Assembly (NCBI RefSeq): GCF_000237925.1
Contig: NC_031496.1
Span: 29,071,510-29,135,509, forward strand
DNA: 64,000 nucleotides
Direction of reading: 5' to 3'
Source of the DNA: Schistosoma mansoni
Lineage: Eukaryota > Platyhelminthes > Trematoda > Strigeidida > Schistosomatidae
Each line of letters starts with the position of its first letter. Positions within the stretch are counted from its first letter, which is position 1. Positions 32,440-55,949 of the stretch are shown in pieces. The notes under the pieces are model-generated. The model was not told where the DNA came from. It saw only the letters and a list, made by a program, of their open reading frames with translations, and searched no databases. The position numbers were made by a program, and so were the translations under genes.

Positions 32440-34152
32440 AATAAATATCTACTACAGAAAGACGGGACTAGCGACGAGGCTCTTTTTCAAGATAATGTTT
32501 CGCATTAGACGCATCCGACTCAGCTATCGGAGTAGTCTTACAACAATGGGTTAACCGCTCTCTAGACGGTTGCTAGACACTGAATCGAGGTACAGCATTT
32601 TCGGTAGGGAACTCCTAGCTATGCATTGTGCTGTGCGGCATTTCCAACATTCCATTGAAGGAAGAGAATTCACGCTTTTTACCGATCATAAACCTCTTAC
32701 CTTCTCTTTAAGCTCATCCTCAGACAAGTACTCACCCCGAGAGTTTCCACAACTGGACTACACTTCGCAATTTACTTCAGATATACAACACATTTCTGGA
32801 GCAAACAATGTAGTCGCAGACGCTTTGTCTCGTATAACTTCCTTGAACATTTTCCAGGGATTCGACATTCTGAAACTCGCATAGCTTCAAAAAGAAAACA
32901 CTGATCTTCAGCACGAGTTATCCTCGAATGCCCTTAAACTGCGTACTAAACAGATGGGAACAGGTAAGGAAACCTAACTATGTGACACATCTACAGGCAG
33001 GGATCGTCCAATTGTACGAAAACATTATCGACGCAACGTCTTCAATACGTTGCACAATCTTTCTCATCCATGTGTTCGTGCCTCCATCAAGCTTATGGCA
33101 GAACGGTTTTGCTGGCCTGGTGAGCTGCTAGAAATTTAAGGTGATTATATACAAAAGATATCTCTTATGCTCCTTCAAAACCCATGATACTCATTTCGAC
33201 CATGTTTATCTGGACTTGGTAGGATCTTTACTAGATACAAATGGATACTTTTATCTCTTAATATGCGTAGAAAGTTTCACTTGGTGGCCAGAAGCAGTGC
33301 CTATTAAGGACATGCTGCTGAAACAGTGGCTCTCGCCCTCGTCGAACGATGGGTAGCAAATTTCCACTGCCCTTCAAGTATCATTGCAGACCGCGGACGC
33401 CAGTCCGAATCTGGACTTTTCCGTTGTCTGACTATACTGTTAAGAATCACTCGCTTCCAAACGACCACCTACCACCCACAAGCAAACGGGTTGGTAGAGC
33501 GCTTTCACCGACAACTAAAAGCTTCGCTATCAGCTGCGAACGTTTCACAGTGGACCGACGCCCTTCCAATCGTCTTGCTTGGTATACGCAACGCAGTGAT
33601 TTCTGACATTGGATACAGTGCAGCTCAACTCGTTTATGGAATGACACTTGGACTTCCAGGAGAATTCGTCGATCCTTCATCTTCAATGAACATGGATCTA
33701 AACTCCTAGACGAGCAGGCTTATAAACGTAATACGTCCAGTTAAACCTGTCTCCACTCGATCGCAATCGACTGATGTTTTCGTTCAACCTGACTTACGAT
33801 ATAGTACACACATCTTCGTACGTCGAGATTCACATTGACTACCTCTCGAATCAGCATACGAAATACCCTTCAAAGTTCTTCAGCGCAAACCTAAGTATTA
33901 TATGTTCGATAAGAACGGAACTAACGATAGCATCAGCATCGATTGAATCAAAGCAACGTATTTAGAGGGAAATCCTATCCATGTTGATTTTCCTTCGGTA
34001 CAATCAAACGACACGGCTCATACACCTATAACACATCATCGGACAGCCAACACTCATGTTGATACTTTGTCAGTATCTGAAAATGAAGTAAAAACGACGC
34101 GTTCTGGAAGAATATTAGGATCTCCAGAACATTTAAACGACTATTACACGTA
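32440..34152 (+). mobile_element. Ty3/gypsy LTR retrotransposon fossil, CsRn1/Boudicca-like, pol 3' half
   Basis: A broken copy. Recognisable parts, in order: the end of reverse transcriptase, RNase H (EGREFTLFTDHKPLTF and GANNVVADALSR stretches, ~32570-32850), a linker, and integrase core (FDHVYLDLVG, CPSSIIADRGRQ, TYHPQANGLVERFHRQLKAS, about 33190-33710), with the usual end of pol (TRSGR-type, near 34110-34150). The wording of RNase H and integrase matches the CsRn1 clade of Metaviridae known in trematodes. gag, protease and most of RT are absent. Several breaks; middle-aged by appearance. Confidence 0.85.
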
Positions 34153-34689
34153 AGACACCAGATAACATATTGCCTTATCTCGATTTTCATTTGTATTATA
34201 TATGGAAAAAAATATTTGATATGCTTATGCTTATATACTTATTCCGAAAAAAGCTTTTTTTCTTAATATATATATGTCTAATTTTTTTCTCTAAAAACAA
34301 CCCGAAAAACACAGTTTTTTAAAAGTCGTCTTCACGCTATCGCAGATGTTTGAGCTTACTTAGCTTTTTTCGCCCGCTTTGTGTCTTTGCGCGCGTACGA
34401 GTGTATTTTGACATGCAGTTACATACACTATTTTTCATTTTCCAGGACGGCTGTAAAAGTCGATAAAAATAACGATGGAGTTGGCGAGGAATCGAAATTT
34501 TGATTGTACTTCCTTATTACTTTATTGTACTTCATGGCCCCTTATAGTAAGGAAAGACGATCAGACTGCTAAACATAACAACCTATTAGAAGAGTGTTTA
34601 CCAACGAAAAACTTGTTGGGTTTAAGCTTCTGGCTGGCCTAGTCGTAGGGTCATCACTACCCCACTAGAGGGGAGTGATCTATAGAGAT

Positions 34690-35015
34690 AAATAAATCCC
34701 AGAAACCAATAGTTCTGTAGGTGTTCTACGTTGGATGCTTACCACATCAGTTTTGATGGACTCACCTAGCTCAGTGAGCTCGACCATGCATCCGCACCAG
34801 ACCACGAGTTTGAACGCCGTGCTCAACTTCTCCTGCGATCGCTAGCCAGTTTAGGTCAGTCACTTCTCGATATACTGATAACCTATCAAATATATCTTCG
34901 AAGCTCCTCGCTTCTGACTTTTGATTTCACTGGGTGATTACGATTCAATTATAGAAGGTGTTACTGTTTAAAGTGTTGTCAAACTACAATACCCGTGGCA
35001 TCTTTACTGTATTTA
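34690..35015 (+). repeat. LTR-like dispersed repeat, copy A
   Basis: About 320 bp starting AAATCCCAGAAACCAATAG and containing CATGCATCCGCACCAGACCA and GAAGGTGTTACTG. It is repeated at 59250-59560 and 60000-60300. Its position downstream of one gypsy pol fossil, and that of the other copies upstream of another, suggest LTR relics of this family. Terminal TG/CA cannot be fixed, so the LTR label is inference. Confidence 0.5.
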
Positions 35016-35264
35016 TCTAAAAACACTGAGACCTAATTTACCTGGGAATATGAGTTTATTGTTTTTAAAAGCTTCAAGACAAAATCTTATGTAATATTCC
35101 TACCAATTCACTCAGATGATATAATATGCTAAAATTTAAGATTATATTGGTTTTTTTCAAATTTAGCCTGGTTAAAACGGCGAAATGCAACAAACCACGA
35201 TTTTGTTTAAATGACTCCAAGCGTAAACTGAGAAACAAAACCGCCAGTTATCAAAAATATTCAA

Positions 35265-45060
<9,796 letters not shown>

Positions 45061-46752
45061 AGATATCCAACTTTATTATATTATACTTGTATTGTTTAAT
45101 CTTTTCACTGGAGACTTTGTTTTATGTAAAGATTATCTCGTAACTGTTTTCCCAAACATCAGTACACTGCATTTATATTTTAAATAAAATTATCTGTGTT
45201 ACAATAATTTATAGCTTCAAACAAATGTATTTCTGATATCAAAAGAGTTTACTGAATTTTATTTGTTGACAATAGAACAATTGGTAAGGAAAATAGCCAG
45301 GTTAATTAATAGATTTTGTATGGTTAATCAGGTAATGAAGAGTTTAGATTACATCGATTAATCATCACTTGTGCAGAAAGATATCAACTGTCCTAATCTA
45401 AGGTGCGAAAAATTGATTTAGTCGCCGAAAGACATTTTGCAGTATTATTTATCGCTGTAGTTTGGTACATCTTATCAATTGATAAACATGAAAATCGGAT
45501 AGCGCTGTATAGAATGATGCAGTTTGAGATTCTGGTGAAAGTTAGTTGGTTTTATAGAAATTAATTGGTGTTTCATACACAATAAATGGGTGTACAATGG
45601 AAAAACCATTGGCGAAAAAGTACATAACTTTCCCGTCCTCACATTTGACCACTGCATCATGTCATAAGCTTGATTCATGTTCTAAGAGCGATTGACCAAC
45701 ATTGCTTACCGGAAAGTTTGTTTTTGTCGATTAACAGAAGTATGCTAGTATCCATTAAGTTAAATGAGCGAATGGTGATGACTCGATAAAATGAGTGTGT
45801 GCCAGGTACTTTCAAGCGTCATCGCTAATATAAACATTAATCTATCAAGAAATAATAAAGTGCCAATTGACATATTGCTTAGTGAGCAGGAACATAAGCG
45901 CGTTACCTACGTGTAGCCTATATCTTAATATATTTTTAGTTTTCCAATCTAAGAGCACACTAACGAAATTAGCTAGTCAGCCGTTCACGTGTATTTAGTC
46001 AACACAGTTGTTTATTGGCACGCCATCTGATAAAATGATAAGTAAAACTGTCATATGAATCCTAAGTGCTAAATATACTCCATCAGGTAGTGGGATGCGT
46101 GTTTTGAAGAAAAAAAACAAGTGTGGTACTTCACATGATTGTGTTATCTGTGTGCCACACCGAGATTACAGGGTCAGTCACAATCAACGTAGGGCTTGGC
46201 ACAAATGTTTACCTCCCCCAATATGCCTTACTGAATTAGTACAAGATGAATAATAGAAATAATACCAAGACAAAGAATTCTTAGAATGTGTTTTACCATA
46301 ATCAAAACTCATTAAAAGAAATTCACGTTGCATCTCACAATACCTAAACACTGAATGAATCGACAAGTTAATTACTATTGATATTAATAGTAATAAAATT
46401 AGATAATAAAGAGATTAATAAATGCAAATAAACGTAAAAATATATCAAAAAAAACATTGGTGATTATCACAACATCGAAATTGTCCGATAGGAATGTATA
46501 TTGCACGGAAAATGAATTAAAAAGTAATACCATCAAATTAAAACAAATGTAAGACATAGACTTGAGTGGAGTAAACAATTTATATCTATGAGGAGATTCG
46601 CGAATAAAACCAATCGGTCGTATTGTTTGTTTAAATGAGTACAGAGTTCAATAAAATATTAAGCAATGATGAGAATTTTAAAAAAAGACTCAAAACTGAA
46701 GTCGAATACAAATGCAATGTATCATAATATATTTCTTAAGATCAATAATGAT
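45061..46752. other. intergenic region between convergent MCM5 and the MANSC gene
   Basis: Contains the MCM5 3' UTR with AATAAA at 45183-45188 and the presumed 3' UTR of the minus-strand gene. No TTTATT (AATAAA on the minus strand) is obvious just downstream of 46753. AT-rich, no repeat recognised. Confidence 0.5.
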
Positions 46753-49700
46753 TTAAAGGACTAAATCACTGAATAAAGCCTTCTCTTCGTCTATTGTACC
46801 TGTTATAGTTTTATTCACTTGATCATAAGTTGTATTTTTCTTTAATCGACGAGATGGTTTTAATCTTGGCATGGATATTTTTGTTCGATCACCAAAGACA
46901 ATTGCTTGCTCTGGTCTTGAACGATGCGATGACCATAAATGCAATTTTTGCCGACGTCTCCATTCAGCAATAAGTAGACCAATGAAACAACAAATTAAAC
47001 CAAGACTAAATGCTAGTAACAAAGCAGAAGTATGACCTTCAGATTGACTTTCCTTAACAGCGGCTATTATACTTTGTGATGAATCAGTTGTTGTGATGGG
47101 ACTACTAGTACTAATGAGGGTCGCCTGTCGATTTTCACCTGAAGACCACAGAGAAAAGACAAATATATATCTAAGTGAAAAGGAAAACATTCAAATTCAT
47201 TTATTCAGTGTTTATGTAAGCGACTTCGAACCACACTGTGTGGAAGCTAATGACACTACCGGACTTGTCGAAATGAAGTGATCAATAATATATCGATTTC
47301 ATTCACATAGTTTCTATAAACCTAACGTACAACTAGTGTGTTGTCGAAGCGATATTACTTGAGCTGAAGGCACATATTTAAACAATCTCTTTGGAAACAA
47401 TGATTATACTGAAGCTAACATCATCGTTTTTTATTAATCTTGACAGTATGGGATAGGATATTTCCTATTCACTTTTTATCAAAAATCCTCAATACAAAAA
47501 ATGTTTCAGCTCCAAAAATTCCCACTTGGTTTCTCAATAACTAATCTTTTATGAGGAAAATTGAAAGAATAAGACGACGTCTTGTAATTGTTAGTATGGG
47601 GTTGTGAATTGTGGGACTCTCAAACAGTGCTCATCCACGGCCTCGCAATCAAGAATCTCCATAACCCTATACTCATTATTACTATGTGTTTAACAGTGAC
47701 TAGCTTTGAGAGAAAAACTCCAGAGTTTTAATGCGAAGGGGCAGCTGGTGAAGTTCGACCGTGTCGGGTGTGAGGAAATCAACCACCGAAGACAATAGAT
47801 GATCGCGGATCGATTAAAGTTAAACATGTACACCACTGGATTTCGGCCCGGCCGCAAGTCTAAAGATTAAGTGTCTGTGCACAAGACCGAAAATCCTGCG
47901 TTCGATTCTGAGTCGTGGGTGTGCGCTACTGAGGAGTCTCATAGTAAGTAGGATGAAACACCCGTCTGGTGCTCCCAAGTTTTTAATATGTATTTAATTT
48001 AGACTGGTTCGTGATCTCGATAAAAAGTCTCATGAGATGAAAATAATCACAAGATATGATCGGTTGAAAATGAGATGAAAAAGAAAGAATCTTAAGCATA
48101 TGCATATATACCTGACACTTCTCAAATAGTTCAAAACAATTAGTCCAAACTCATACCGAGTTTGATAACAGAATGAAGTGATCGAGATAGTTGCACTAGT
48201 TAGTTCTAATGACCGATAAAATGTAGCCAAGAAGAAAGGAGGATAAAGTGATCGTTAAATATTTAAATCATATGTCATTCGAAATGAATATAGTTGCCTA
48301 TTAATAAATACAACAGTGAATCGTCAGGGAAATGAAATTGTTTGTAAAATGCTATCATCATTGTTTACACCGATAATCAACACGATTATGCAAATAAAAC
48401 TGGTTAATAAGAAGAACTTTTGAAGTTTCAATACTAACCATTAACAAAATAAGGAAATAAGCATAAGATTGAAGACATCCCTAATGTGTTTGTACTGTGA
48501 CCTAAAATCGATAAACCAATCATCTCATGACGACCACTTTATGTATATCATTAAAAAAACATCAAAGTACGTAATGTTTTCTGATTTAGAAACCAAGATT
48601 GAATATTTTAATACATATATATCGATTGTTTGGATCTTACATTGGTGTTTTAGGACTGCAAATGATCAGTCTCTTTTAGTATATGTGAACAATGTGAGAA
48701 TTCCACTGCTAGCCACCATCCATCTCTGCTTCAAGCACACAGTTCAGCTAACTCACTATAATCATGTGCACATTTATTCATCTTAGTTTGAGCCAAACTG
48801 TGTGTGTGAAAGGTGGTGATGCCAACCGGTTGTTTGAAGTGGAGAGAAATTCAAGTATGTAACTCAGTGTTTGAGAGACGATTGCTTTAAACGCAAATTC
48901 ACCAAGCCACTCTATATACATAGACAACTAATGAGTAATTAGCCAGCTAAAGATGATCACAAGGGATGAATGATTAATGGATTGATATGTATTCATAGCA
49001 TATCAAGTTTTGTGTCCTGTGGTAGTACTGAGTTACGACGTACACTTCCCAAGGTAAACCAAACGTATTATACAAATGAGAAGAATAAAATAACTAGGAA
49101 AGTTTAATTATCAAAATGAATCATAAATTATGGGTGCATACATACGGTTGTCGTTCTAACGTAGACAAAAGCATGTAGGCTGAGGTCTTGAGTAGATGCA
49201 TAATCAACTTCCTTCAATCCCTCGTTTATAATTGTTCCCTTACTGTTTGACTATGGGATGGCATGAGAACAAATCCACATGACATTATCTACACTCGCCC
49301 AGTTATATTTAAACGTTAACAGGATTAAATTATTTGTACTTCAGGACTATGTATAAGATTAATGGAATGAATATAATATATATGGGAATTAGTAATGGAT
49401 AAATGAACTCACTTTTATCTATACTAGATCCCTTTTGACTAATGTCATCAAATTCATTCCTATGATGAATGTATTTGGGCTCTATAAATGTCCAAGTAGG
49501 AAAATTTTAGAAATCAGTATTAGCAAATTTATGGACAGTATGACAGTTGCTGAGATATAATAAAATATGTTCAAGATAACAAGGACGGTATTTTAGGATG
49601 ATCCTCAATAATTGAGAAATATCTTTCATTATCCTAAACACATGTTGACAAACATAAGTATTATTTTTACAACGTTGACATGAAATATGACTAATAACTT

Positions 49701-52700
49701 GGATAAAAAACATATGATAGAACACATTTGTTGAACAGCTTCCGCTCAGGATTCTCTTAGAATAGAGCTGATCACATGGTAGTGTTGTGCATCCGACTCT
49801 ATACAGTAAAACTATTATCACAACGACTCCATAGGTAGATAATGTTGACACACAATACCCTGGTTTTCGACACAGAGACCGATCTCATCTGTTATAATAT
49901 CACAAAAACCTATACAAATATTGCAATCCATGAACATAACGGCTCATTACAATGAGCAAGTGAGAACATGGGTTCCAGTTAGTTTCTATGTAGTACTCCC
50001 TATTTCGACTGTGCGACATATACTATAACCATATACTCTGGATACCAACTAATTGAGTGTTATTTGGGTGGTTGGTATGTTATCATACAGTAAGGTGCCA
50101 TCTGAATTCGCAAGGTCAGAACGTTTCTTTTCGTAAGAGATGTAAACCACCACTATCAGAGATATTTCAAAAATCCAACTGATAGAAAAATTAAGGAACA
50201 GTGAATAGGTTGGATAATTCTTGCTAACTGTGCTAACAGATTAAGGAAATGAAGAAAGATGATTATATGTACTCACTAAACTTGATATGTTTTTATACAA
50301 AGCCTTAAAGATTTTAGAAAACTTCTCAGACCAACCTGTCTTTAACAGATAGCTTGGTTATTTATTCTCTGAAGAAGATAGCTTCACAGCACAACCCTGT
50401 GTTAATTTACAACTCATCAGATGGTGTTCCAGCATTCGTCCATCCATCCTTCAATAACATCTTTAAACCCTAATATTTCACATAATGCTTATACTCTTAC
50501 TACTTCTACCACTATGGGATTTGAATCGACAACTTCATCTCTGTGCTAATGTGGTATGGCAACTTGAACTGATGTACGTACGTACGAAGTTCTACGTTGT
50601 GACTGACTGAAAGGATGTAATCAAAGCATGCAAGACTTGAATGAAATGTAGATTACTCCTCACAGTTCAGTGTTTCATGCGTAATATGGCAGGAGTGAAC
50701 ATTCTAAATTCAGCTGGTTGCAGTGTTGTACACCGATGGTTATCATATCTAGAAAGCAAGAATCCCCTGAAGACATAGCATTTACTTAGTTTCGATGTGA
50801 CGAAACATTGTTCAGTTAGCTACACATTTTCACACAATCGTTGAAAGGGTTAGGGTCTCATCGACTGGGATTTCTTCTATACTTCCACTAAGCTTTATGG
50901 GATGAAACGACACAATACCTGTTGAGCAAGTGGCTTTCGAAACTATTCACGTCATAAGATAAGAAAAAAGGCGCCAGATTTTAATCCAAGACAACAAGAA
51001 AACTCGCTAGAATGAACATACGCCTAGCTGACGAGTTTCAAACAGAATAAAACACATTTCTCTAGTAATCACCAAACAATAACATATTAGTGACTAATTA
51101 CTAGGCTGGTAATCATGCTAAGTTTATTACTTATCACAAAATTAAATTACCTGATAAAAAACTACCAAAATTTTTCTGAGCTTAAGTTGATTTTCAGCAT
51201 CCAATACACTTCGGTTTATCATACATAGTGTTTCTGAGTTATCTAACAAATAAGGCTGATACTTATCACGCCTATATAAATACAAATTGATCTTAACTAT
51301 GTTCATTCATCATACACTTTGTATCCCTATTCTTCTGAATTAGTACGATTTTGGTTACATTTGGTTACATTTGGTCACATTTATCTAAACTTCACAAACT
51401 AAAGTATGCTAAGCATTTGTTGATATTATTTATATTAATAATTGTAAATTTAGGTTGTATACAGATGATGCGAAACCATGAAATAGAATGATGAATTCAT
51501 TTTATTCTACAAACCTTATTGTTCTTACTTTGTTTAACTTTACCAAGGGATCTGGTTATATAAGACATCAACATTCATGGCTACACAATAAAAAAACATA
51601 CTATTAACGGATTGTGAAGCTCTGAACTCTATTCAACAAATTTTTCGGTAAGGCAACACACATTTTCTACAGAGTTTAATAGCTTTGAACTTGATTTTAA
51701 CAATGATAAGGATTAGCGCAGTTTGTAAAGCTCAAATATCATCGCAAACCAAAACAATATCATTTTTACAATTATAATTTTCGCATTTTTCATTACTGTT
51801 TGATCTATTTATACGCTTTACTTTCATTTATTTCTGCCTGACTATATTGACTTCAGATTGTTTTTACATTTTCAAAACACACGAGGTATTCAAGACTAAT
51901 TTTTAATTTGTTCGACTATAGCTACGTTTACATTGACTTGACATTATTACGAAAAAAGGTACCTACAGGAAACAAATCCTACAATATTTTTTTAAAATGG
52001 AAACTTGCTGCAATCAATAGCATAAAAATAACATTCATGATTGATAAATATTGATATCGTTAAGCTAAGTATACCAGTCAACTGCTTCAATTAATTGAGT
52101 TATAATAAGAAACCTTGTAGTGAATAGCATAAAGGTTAAAATTAAAATATACATACACACACAACATACCATGAACTAACGGATACTTTTTTAAAGTATC
52201 GCTTGTTTCACTAAGTTTATTGATAAAGTCCATATTTTCCAGTACAGTTGGATCAATTATCATCTCAGATTGGTGTTTACGATCCCGATTATATTGAAAA
52301 AATGGCGGTTCATCTTGATGTGATCCATGCATAAAAGTATTGGAATGTTGATAGGGAATGAACGATAATTCATTTCTCTGTGATGACTGAGGATAATCAA
52401 CTTTAAAAGCATTGAATGATCTGGGCCTGTACAGTCCTGCTGTTTCATATGGTTTCATTCGTGATAGTATCGAATGATGATGATGATGATCTGGTCGATA
52501 TAGATGCTTTCTAGGTAGTGATTGTGAAAGGATATCACTACCACCCTGTGATGAAACATCATGATATAGTCCCTTAGGATAATGCCATCCAACATCATCA
52601 CTTGAAGTAAAAAACATCTCAGCATTGTTATCATTATTTTCACTAATTTTATTATTTATATCAAGCATGAAAGGTTCTTTATCATCAACATTGAATAATG

Positions 52701-55298
52701 GTTTTTGGTTAGCAGATTTAATTGGATGTGATTTTGTCTGTTGTTCCCTATCATTATGATAATTTGGTGGAGTAGTATAAAATAATGGATCAGATAGATC
52801 GTGTAAGTCTATCAACGCTGGAGAAGTACTTCGAGATGTAGTTAAAAAAGATGGTTGACTGGACTGATATCTTTCCAAAGGCTGATAACTTGCATTTGAA
52901 GGTTTAGACAAAATTCCCCCATCGAATTCACCTTGTTTTTGATTACGCGGTAATGACGGATTGGTTTCGTTTTGCTTGTGAATTACTCCTGTGCACAGAA
53001 AAATTACAAGTGGAAATTTTATAATCCACCTCTGAAAAAAAGCTACGTCGAGAACCGAGATTTAGACCATACTATTCAGAAATATGTCGGAGTACATATT
53101 ACAAATTACTTGTGGTAGTGAGCATGACCAAACAAAAATTACTAGATACTGATTCTTTATTTCAACACTGAAAAATTGTTTTAGCATTGTAGTGAATATA
53201 TAACCATAATTTTTTAGCTTAGTTTCGTGTCCAGTTTAGTGAGATTTATAATTGTATGCAGTAATCTCGACTATTCACGTGTTCGAAAAAATTTGAATAC
53301 TTCAACATAAAAAACAATAATCAGTGAAAACAGCATTTACACAGAGTGAGTACTCAGCTTTCAAACTTTCGAATTCTACAGGACTAACAGTTATTTCTAG
53401 AACCCAATAAAAATTCCATCAAGTGATGATATACCCATCACAATTAATGTTACTGACCTGTAAATAATTTGATGTAGACGTATACTTGAGTTACGAAAAT
53501 AGACTCTTAACGAATTTGCGCCACATTTTTGTGCTCACTCGTTAATGACAAAATGCTTCAAATAAGGTGGTTAGCTCCCTTTAACATGATATGTGCTTTA
53601 ACTCTTGACAATTTCAAGTACATAAAGAAAAAACGGATTATATGAAACCCCTATTTATCAAATAATAATACTTGATCATATTCAGGAGTAATAATATAGT
53701 ATCCCACTTTTTATTCCTCAATATCATGTCTTCCTTATAAGCCATAGATCATAATTTTAATTTCTAGTATTGTTGATTTTATGATATACACTTGTTTCTT
53801 TTTTATCTTTGACATAGATGGTAACTAAACATACATAACGTCTCAGTCTATGAATGTTCATAGCTTCATCAACTATTCTTTTGCTGAATACTCTAGCAAA
53901 AACACTTGCATCTCTTAGTGATATTACCGTATCCAAGTAATGATTTGAAAATACCCACGAGTGAATACATTGGACTTATGGGAATCTACTTTCAGTATAC
54001 ACAGTTTACAATCCTCAAGAACCATACAGGGGGTACTGTCTAGCACTTTTTCTTTGGTAAGTATTTAGATAAATGAACCTACGCCACAGGCAGTAAAAGT
54101 TAAAAAATACTGACCAAACAAGATAAATGATAATGCCAATGTTAATAAAGTGGTGGGCACTCCCCAATTCTATTACTATGGTGGAACCAACCAAACTGAT
54201 ACAGACCACATTCGGAATAATATTGTGACATTCGCATATTTATAAACTATGATATCAAATGATTAAACCGTAAGAAAACGGTAACTAGAATATGGGCTAC
54301 AACTATTCCTGAAACTTGACGCTGGAACTTTTATCTACTAAAACGTTAGCTCAGAGAACAGCTCAATTTAAGTATAGAGAGATCTAACTTCTATTTTAAT
54401 TGTCATTACTGTATAATAAATATATTAACCATGATTGTACGAAATAGTTAAGTGACTGACTCGTGACATAGATTAAAACATCCAAAACTAATTTGTCACA
54501 TATAAGTCATGTAAAAAAACAACGTACTTGAAGGACAAAACAACTCATCCGATCCATCTGGGCATTCAACTATTCCGTTACATTTATCATAGATAGCTAC
54601 ACAAGTAGAAGAATCATCACACTGGAATTGAAGGTCTGGTGATTTACAAACTGACTGAACTAAAATAATACATTTTAACAGAAATACTAGTAAAATGTGA
54701 GACTATAGTTACCACATGAACCTTTCTTTGCAATCCAACCAGATTGGCAAATACATATCCCATCAGAGCATATAGTTTTAACTTCATCACACACGTTATT
54801 TGAATCACAATGTTGATTTAGACCAACTAATTAGTCGGATAAGTTGTCGTTTCATTAATTACCTTTATTTTTCAAACTCTGATTACCGTTTGATTCTTCC
54901 AAGACTATTGTATCATAATTGGAATGACTAGAATAAAAGCATTGTCCAGGCTGTCGACAATCGAACATAAAACAGGACTGTGTAGCCTATTATGAATTTT
55001 TTTTATGCAATGTAGAGATAAAATTTACCTTAGATTCAAATATTGCTGTGCTACATTCATTTGTATTGCAACACATAAAGTAACATTCTTTAAACGATGA
55101 TACTTTTAACTTTTTGAGAAATTTAGCACCAGCTGAAATGGACTTTTGAGTTAAGATGATTCTGTTTGGTTTGAATTGAAAATTTTTCCCGCAGTTATTA
55201 TTGATGCTGTTGTCGCTATTATTCTCTGTAAACGTTAGTACTGGCCAAATAGCAACCACAAGTTGGTATGTTATGGTCAAAAAAATCGGATTCTTCAT
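46753..55298 (-). CDS. single-pass membrane protein with MANSC, EGF-like and LDL-receptor class A domains
   Basis: Six minus-strand exons join in phase: 55298-55029, 54986-54863, 54826-54713, 54659-54528, 52988-52170, 47138-46753; 1845 nt, 614 aa. The start is ATG at 55298, followed by a signal-peptide-like MKNPIFLTITYQLVVAIWPV. MANSC domain ~36-120 (AGAKFLKKLKVSSFKECYFM, CNTNECSTAIFES, SCFMFDC). EGF-like domain ~136-169 with six Cys (C-x5-C-x6-C-x4-C-x-C-x9-C). LDLa ~173-212 with six Cys and CNGIVECPDGSDELFC, close to the calcium-site consensus. A ~270-residue Ser/His/Pro/Asn-rich stalk (one exon) carries a run of five His. Transmembrane helix ~524-545 (ALLLAFSLGLICCFIGLLIA), then a basic tail. 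MANSC plus LDLa occurs in LRP11 and in HAI-1/SPINT1, but no Kunitz domain is visible, so protease inhibition is not implied. Ligand unknown; likely a surface receptor or adhesion protein. Confidence 0.88.
47768..48040 (+). repeat. tRNA-derived SINE, copy 3 (diverged)
   Basis: Parallels copies at 3274 and 40819: GAAGACAATAGATGATCGCG, then a tRNA-like head with AAGTCTAAAGATTAAG and GCGTTCGATTCTGAG, then GAGGAGTCTCATAGTAAGTA. More diverged than the other two, hence probably older. Confidence 0.6.
50470..50620 (+). mobile_element. RTE-like LINE 3' tail relic
   Basis: TTTGAATCGACAACTTCATC, then ACTTGAACTGATGTACGTAC and GTTGTGACTGACTGAAAG match, in the + direction, the 3' end of the minus-strand RTE copies at 13985 and 18845 (GTACGTACGTACG with CAGTCAGTCACAACG-type ends). 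Only the non-coding tail remains. Confidence 0.55.
51005..51065 (+). repeat. hammerhead-like relic
   Basis: CTAGCTGACGAGTTTCAAAC followed by AGAATAAAACACATTT. The core CUGACGAG is intact but stem II is lost and GAAA has become AAAA, so it is dead. Placed in the Sm-alpha family by resemblance to 3119-3146. Confidence 0.45.
52989..54527 (-). other. intron 4 of the MANSC-domain gene
   Basis: Between the LDLa exon and the stalk exon. AT-rich, with no exon or repeat recognised. The shorter introns 1-3 (55028-54987, 54862-54827, 54712-54660) are only 42, 36 and 53 bp, again the short 5' intron pattern seen in MCM5. Confidence 0.6.
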
Positions 55299-55328
55299 AG
55301 AGCAGGGTTTGAAAGACTGATTCAACAA

Positions 55329-55949
55329 TAATCAATGATCTTCAACCAAAAAGCTGTTCAAAATAAAAATGGACTAAATTGTAAGAGAATATTTTAAGGA
55401 TAATAATAATGACCCTAAAAAATAATTCTTTACTGTACCACTTAGTGTACTACTAACAAAAACTAGCAAACACTTATGCAGTCCTCAATAAAATATATCA
55501 ATAAAACTTGCTCGAATTCAAAAAAAAAAGTCACAACCTCTGTACTAAAACGAAGTTGGTTATATACTGTGCAAACGGGATCATAAAATTAACATCTTGT
55601 ATAGCCAATCAATCAACGCAAAGTTTCTAGTTGATTCTAAAAACAGATTAAGCCGTGGTAACATGTTATGACTAAGACTCTAATATTTGATTGTGAGTAC
55701 TATACCATTGGATGTAATAAGACATTACATTGCTTTAGTTTGAGACGGATATTATTGGTACTTTGAACTGCCATACATTGTTCTACAGAATAGTTCATTA
55801 AAATTCTCATCTAGAGCAAAAAAAGTACATCGTCAGGTATTATCATTGATATGAAGAATTCAAATTCAGTTTTAAAACGACAAGAAGCTAGGTGTCCTGT
55901 ATTAGTCCTGACAATGGTGGTCTTTCAGTTGACCCAGCTTCCTGTTCAA
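55329..55949. other. upstream region of the MANSC-domain gene
   Basis: AT-rich sequence 5' to the minus-strand start at 55298. It would contain the promoter and 5' UTR, but no TATA or other motif can be called with confidence. Confidence 0.4.

Larger units (their letters stand above)
47139..52169 (-). other. large last intron of the MANSC-domain gene
   Basis: About 5 kb between the stalk exon and the transmembrane exon. Contains the SINE at 47768-48040, an RTE-tail relic near 50470-50620 and a hammerhead-like scrap near 51005-51065 (AGCTGACGAGTTTCAAACAG). No additional exon with fitting phase is seen; short open frames in it lack coding character. Confidence 0.55.

Noticed and set aside
35015-35264. 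TATA box or cell-cycle (E2F-type) site for MCM5
   Set aside because: No convincing motif could be picked out in this AT-rich upstream stretch.
48469-48786. 105-codon + strand frame in the MANSC gene's last intron
   Set aside because: No domain, no splice context, composition like intron, and opposite to the host gene.
49507-49851. 114-codon minus-strand frame in the same intron
   Set aside because: Cys- and Ile-rich but without a recognised motif or in-phase splice sites; probably chance.
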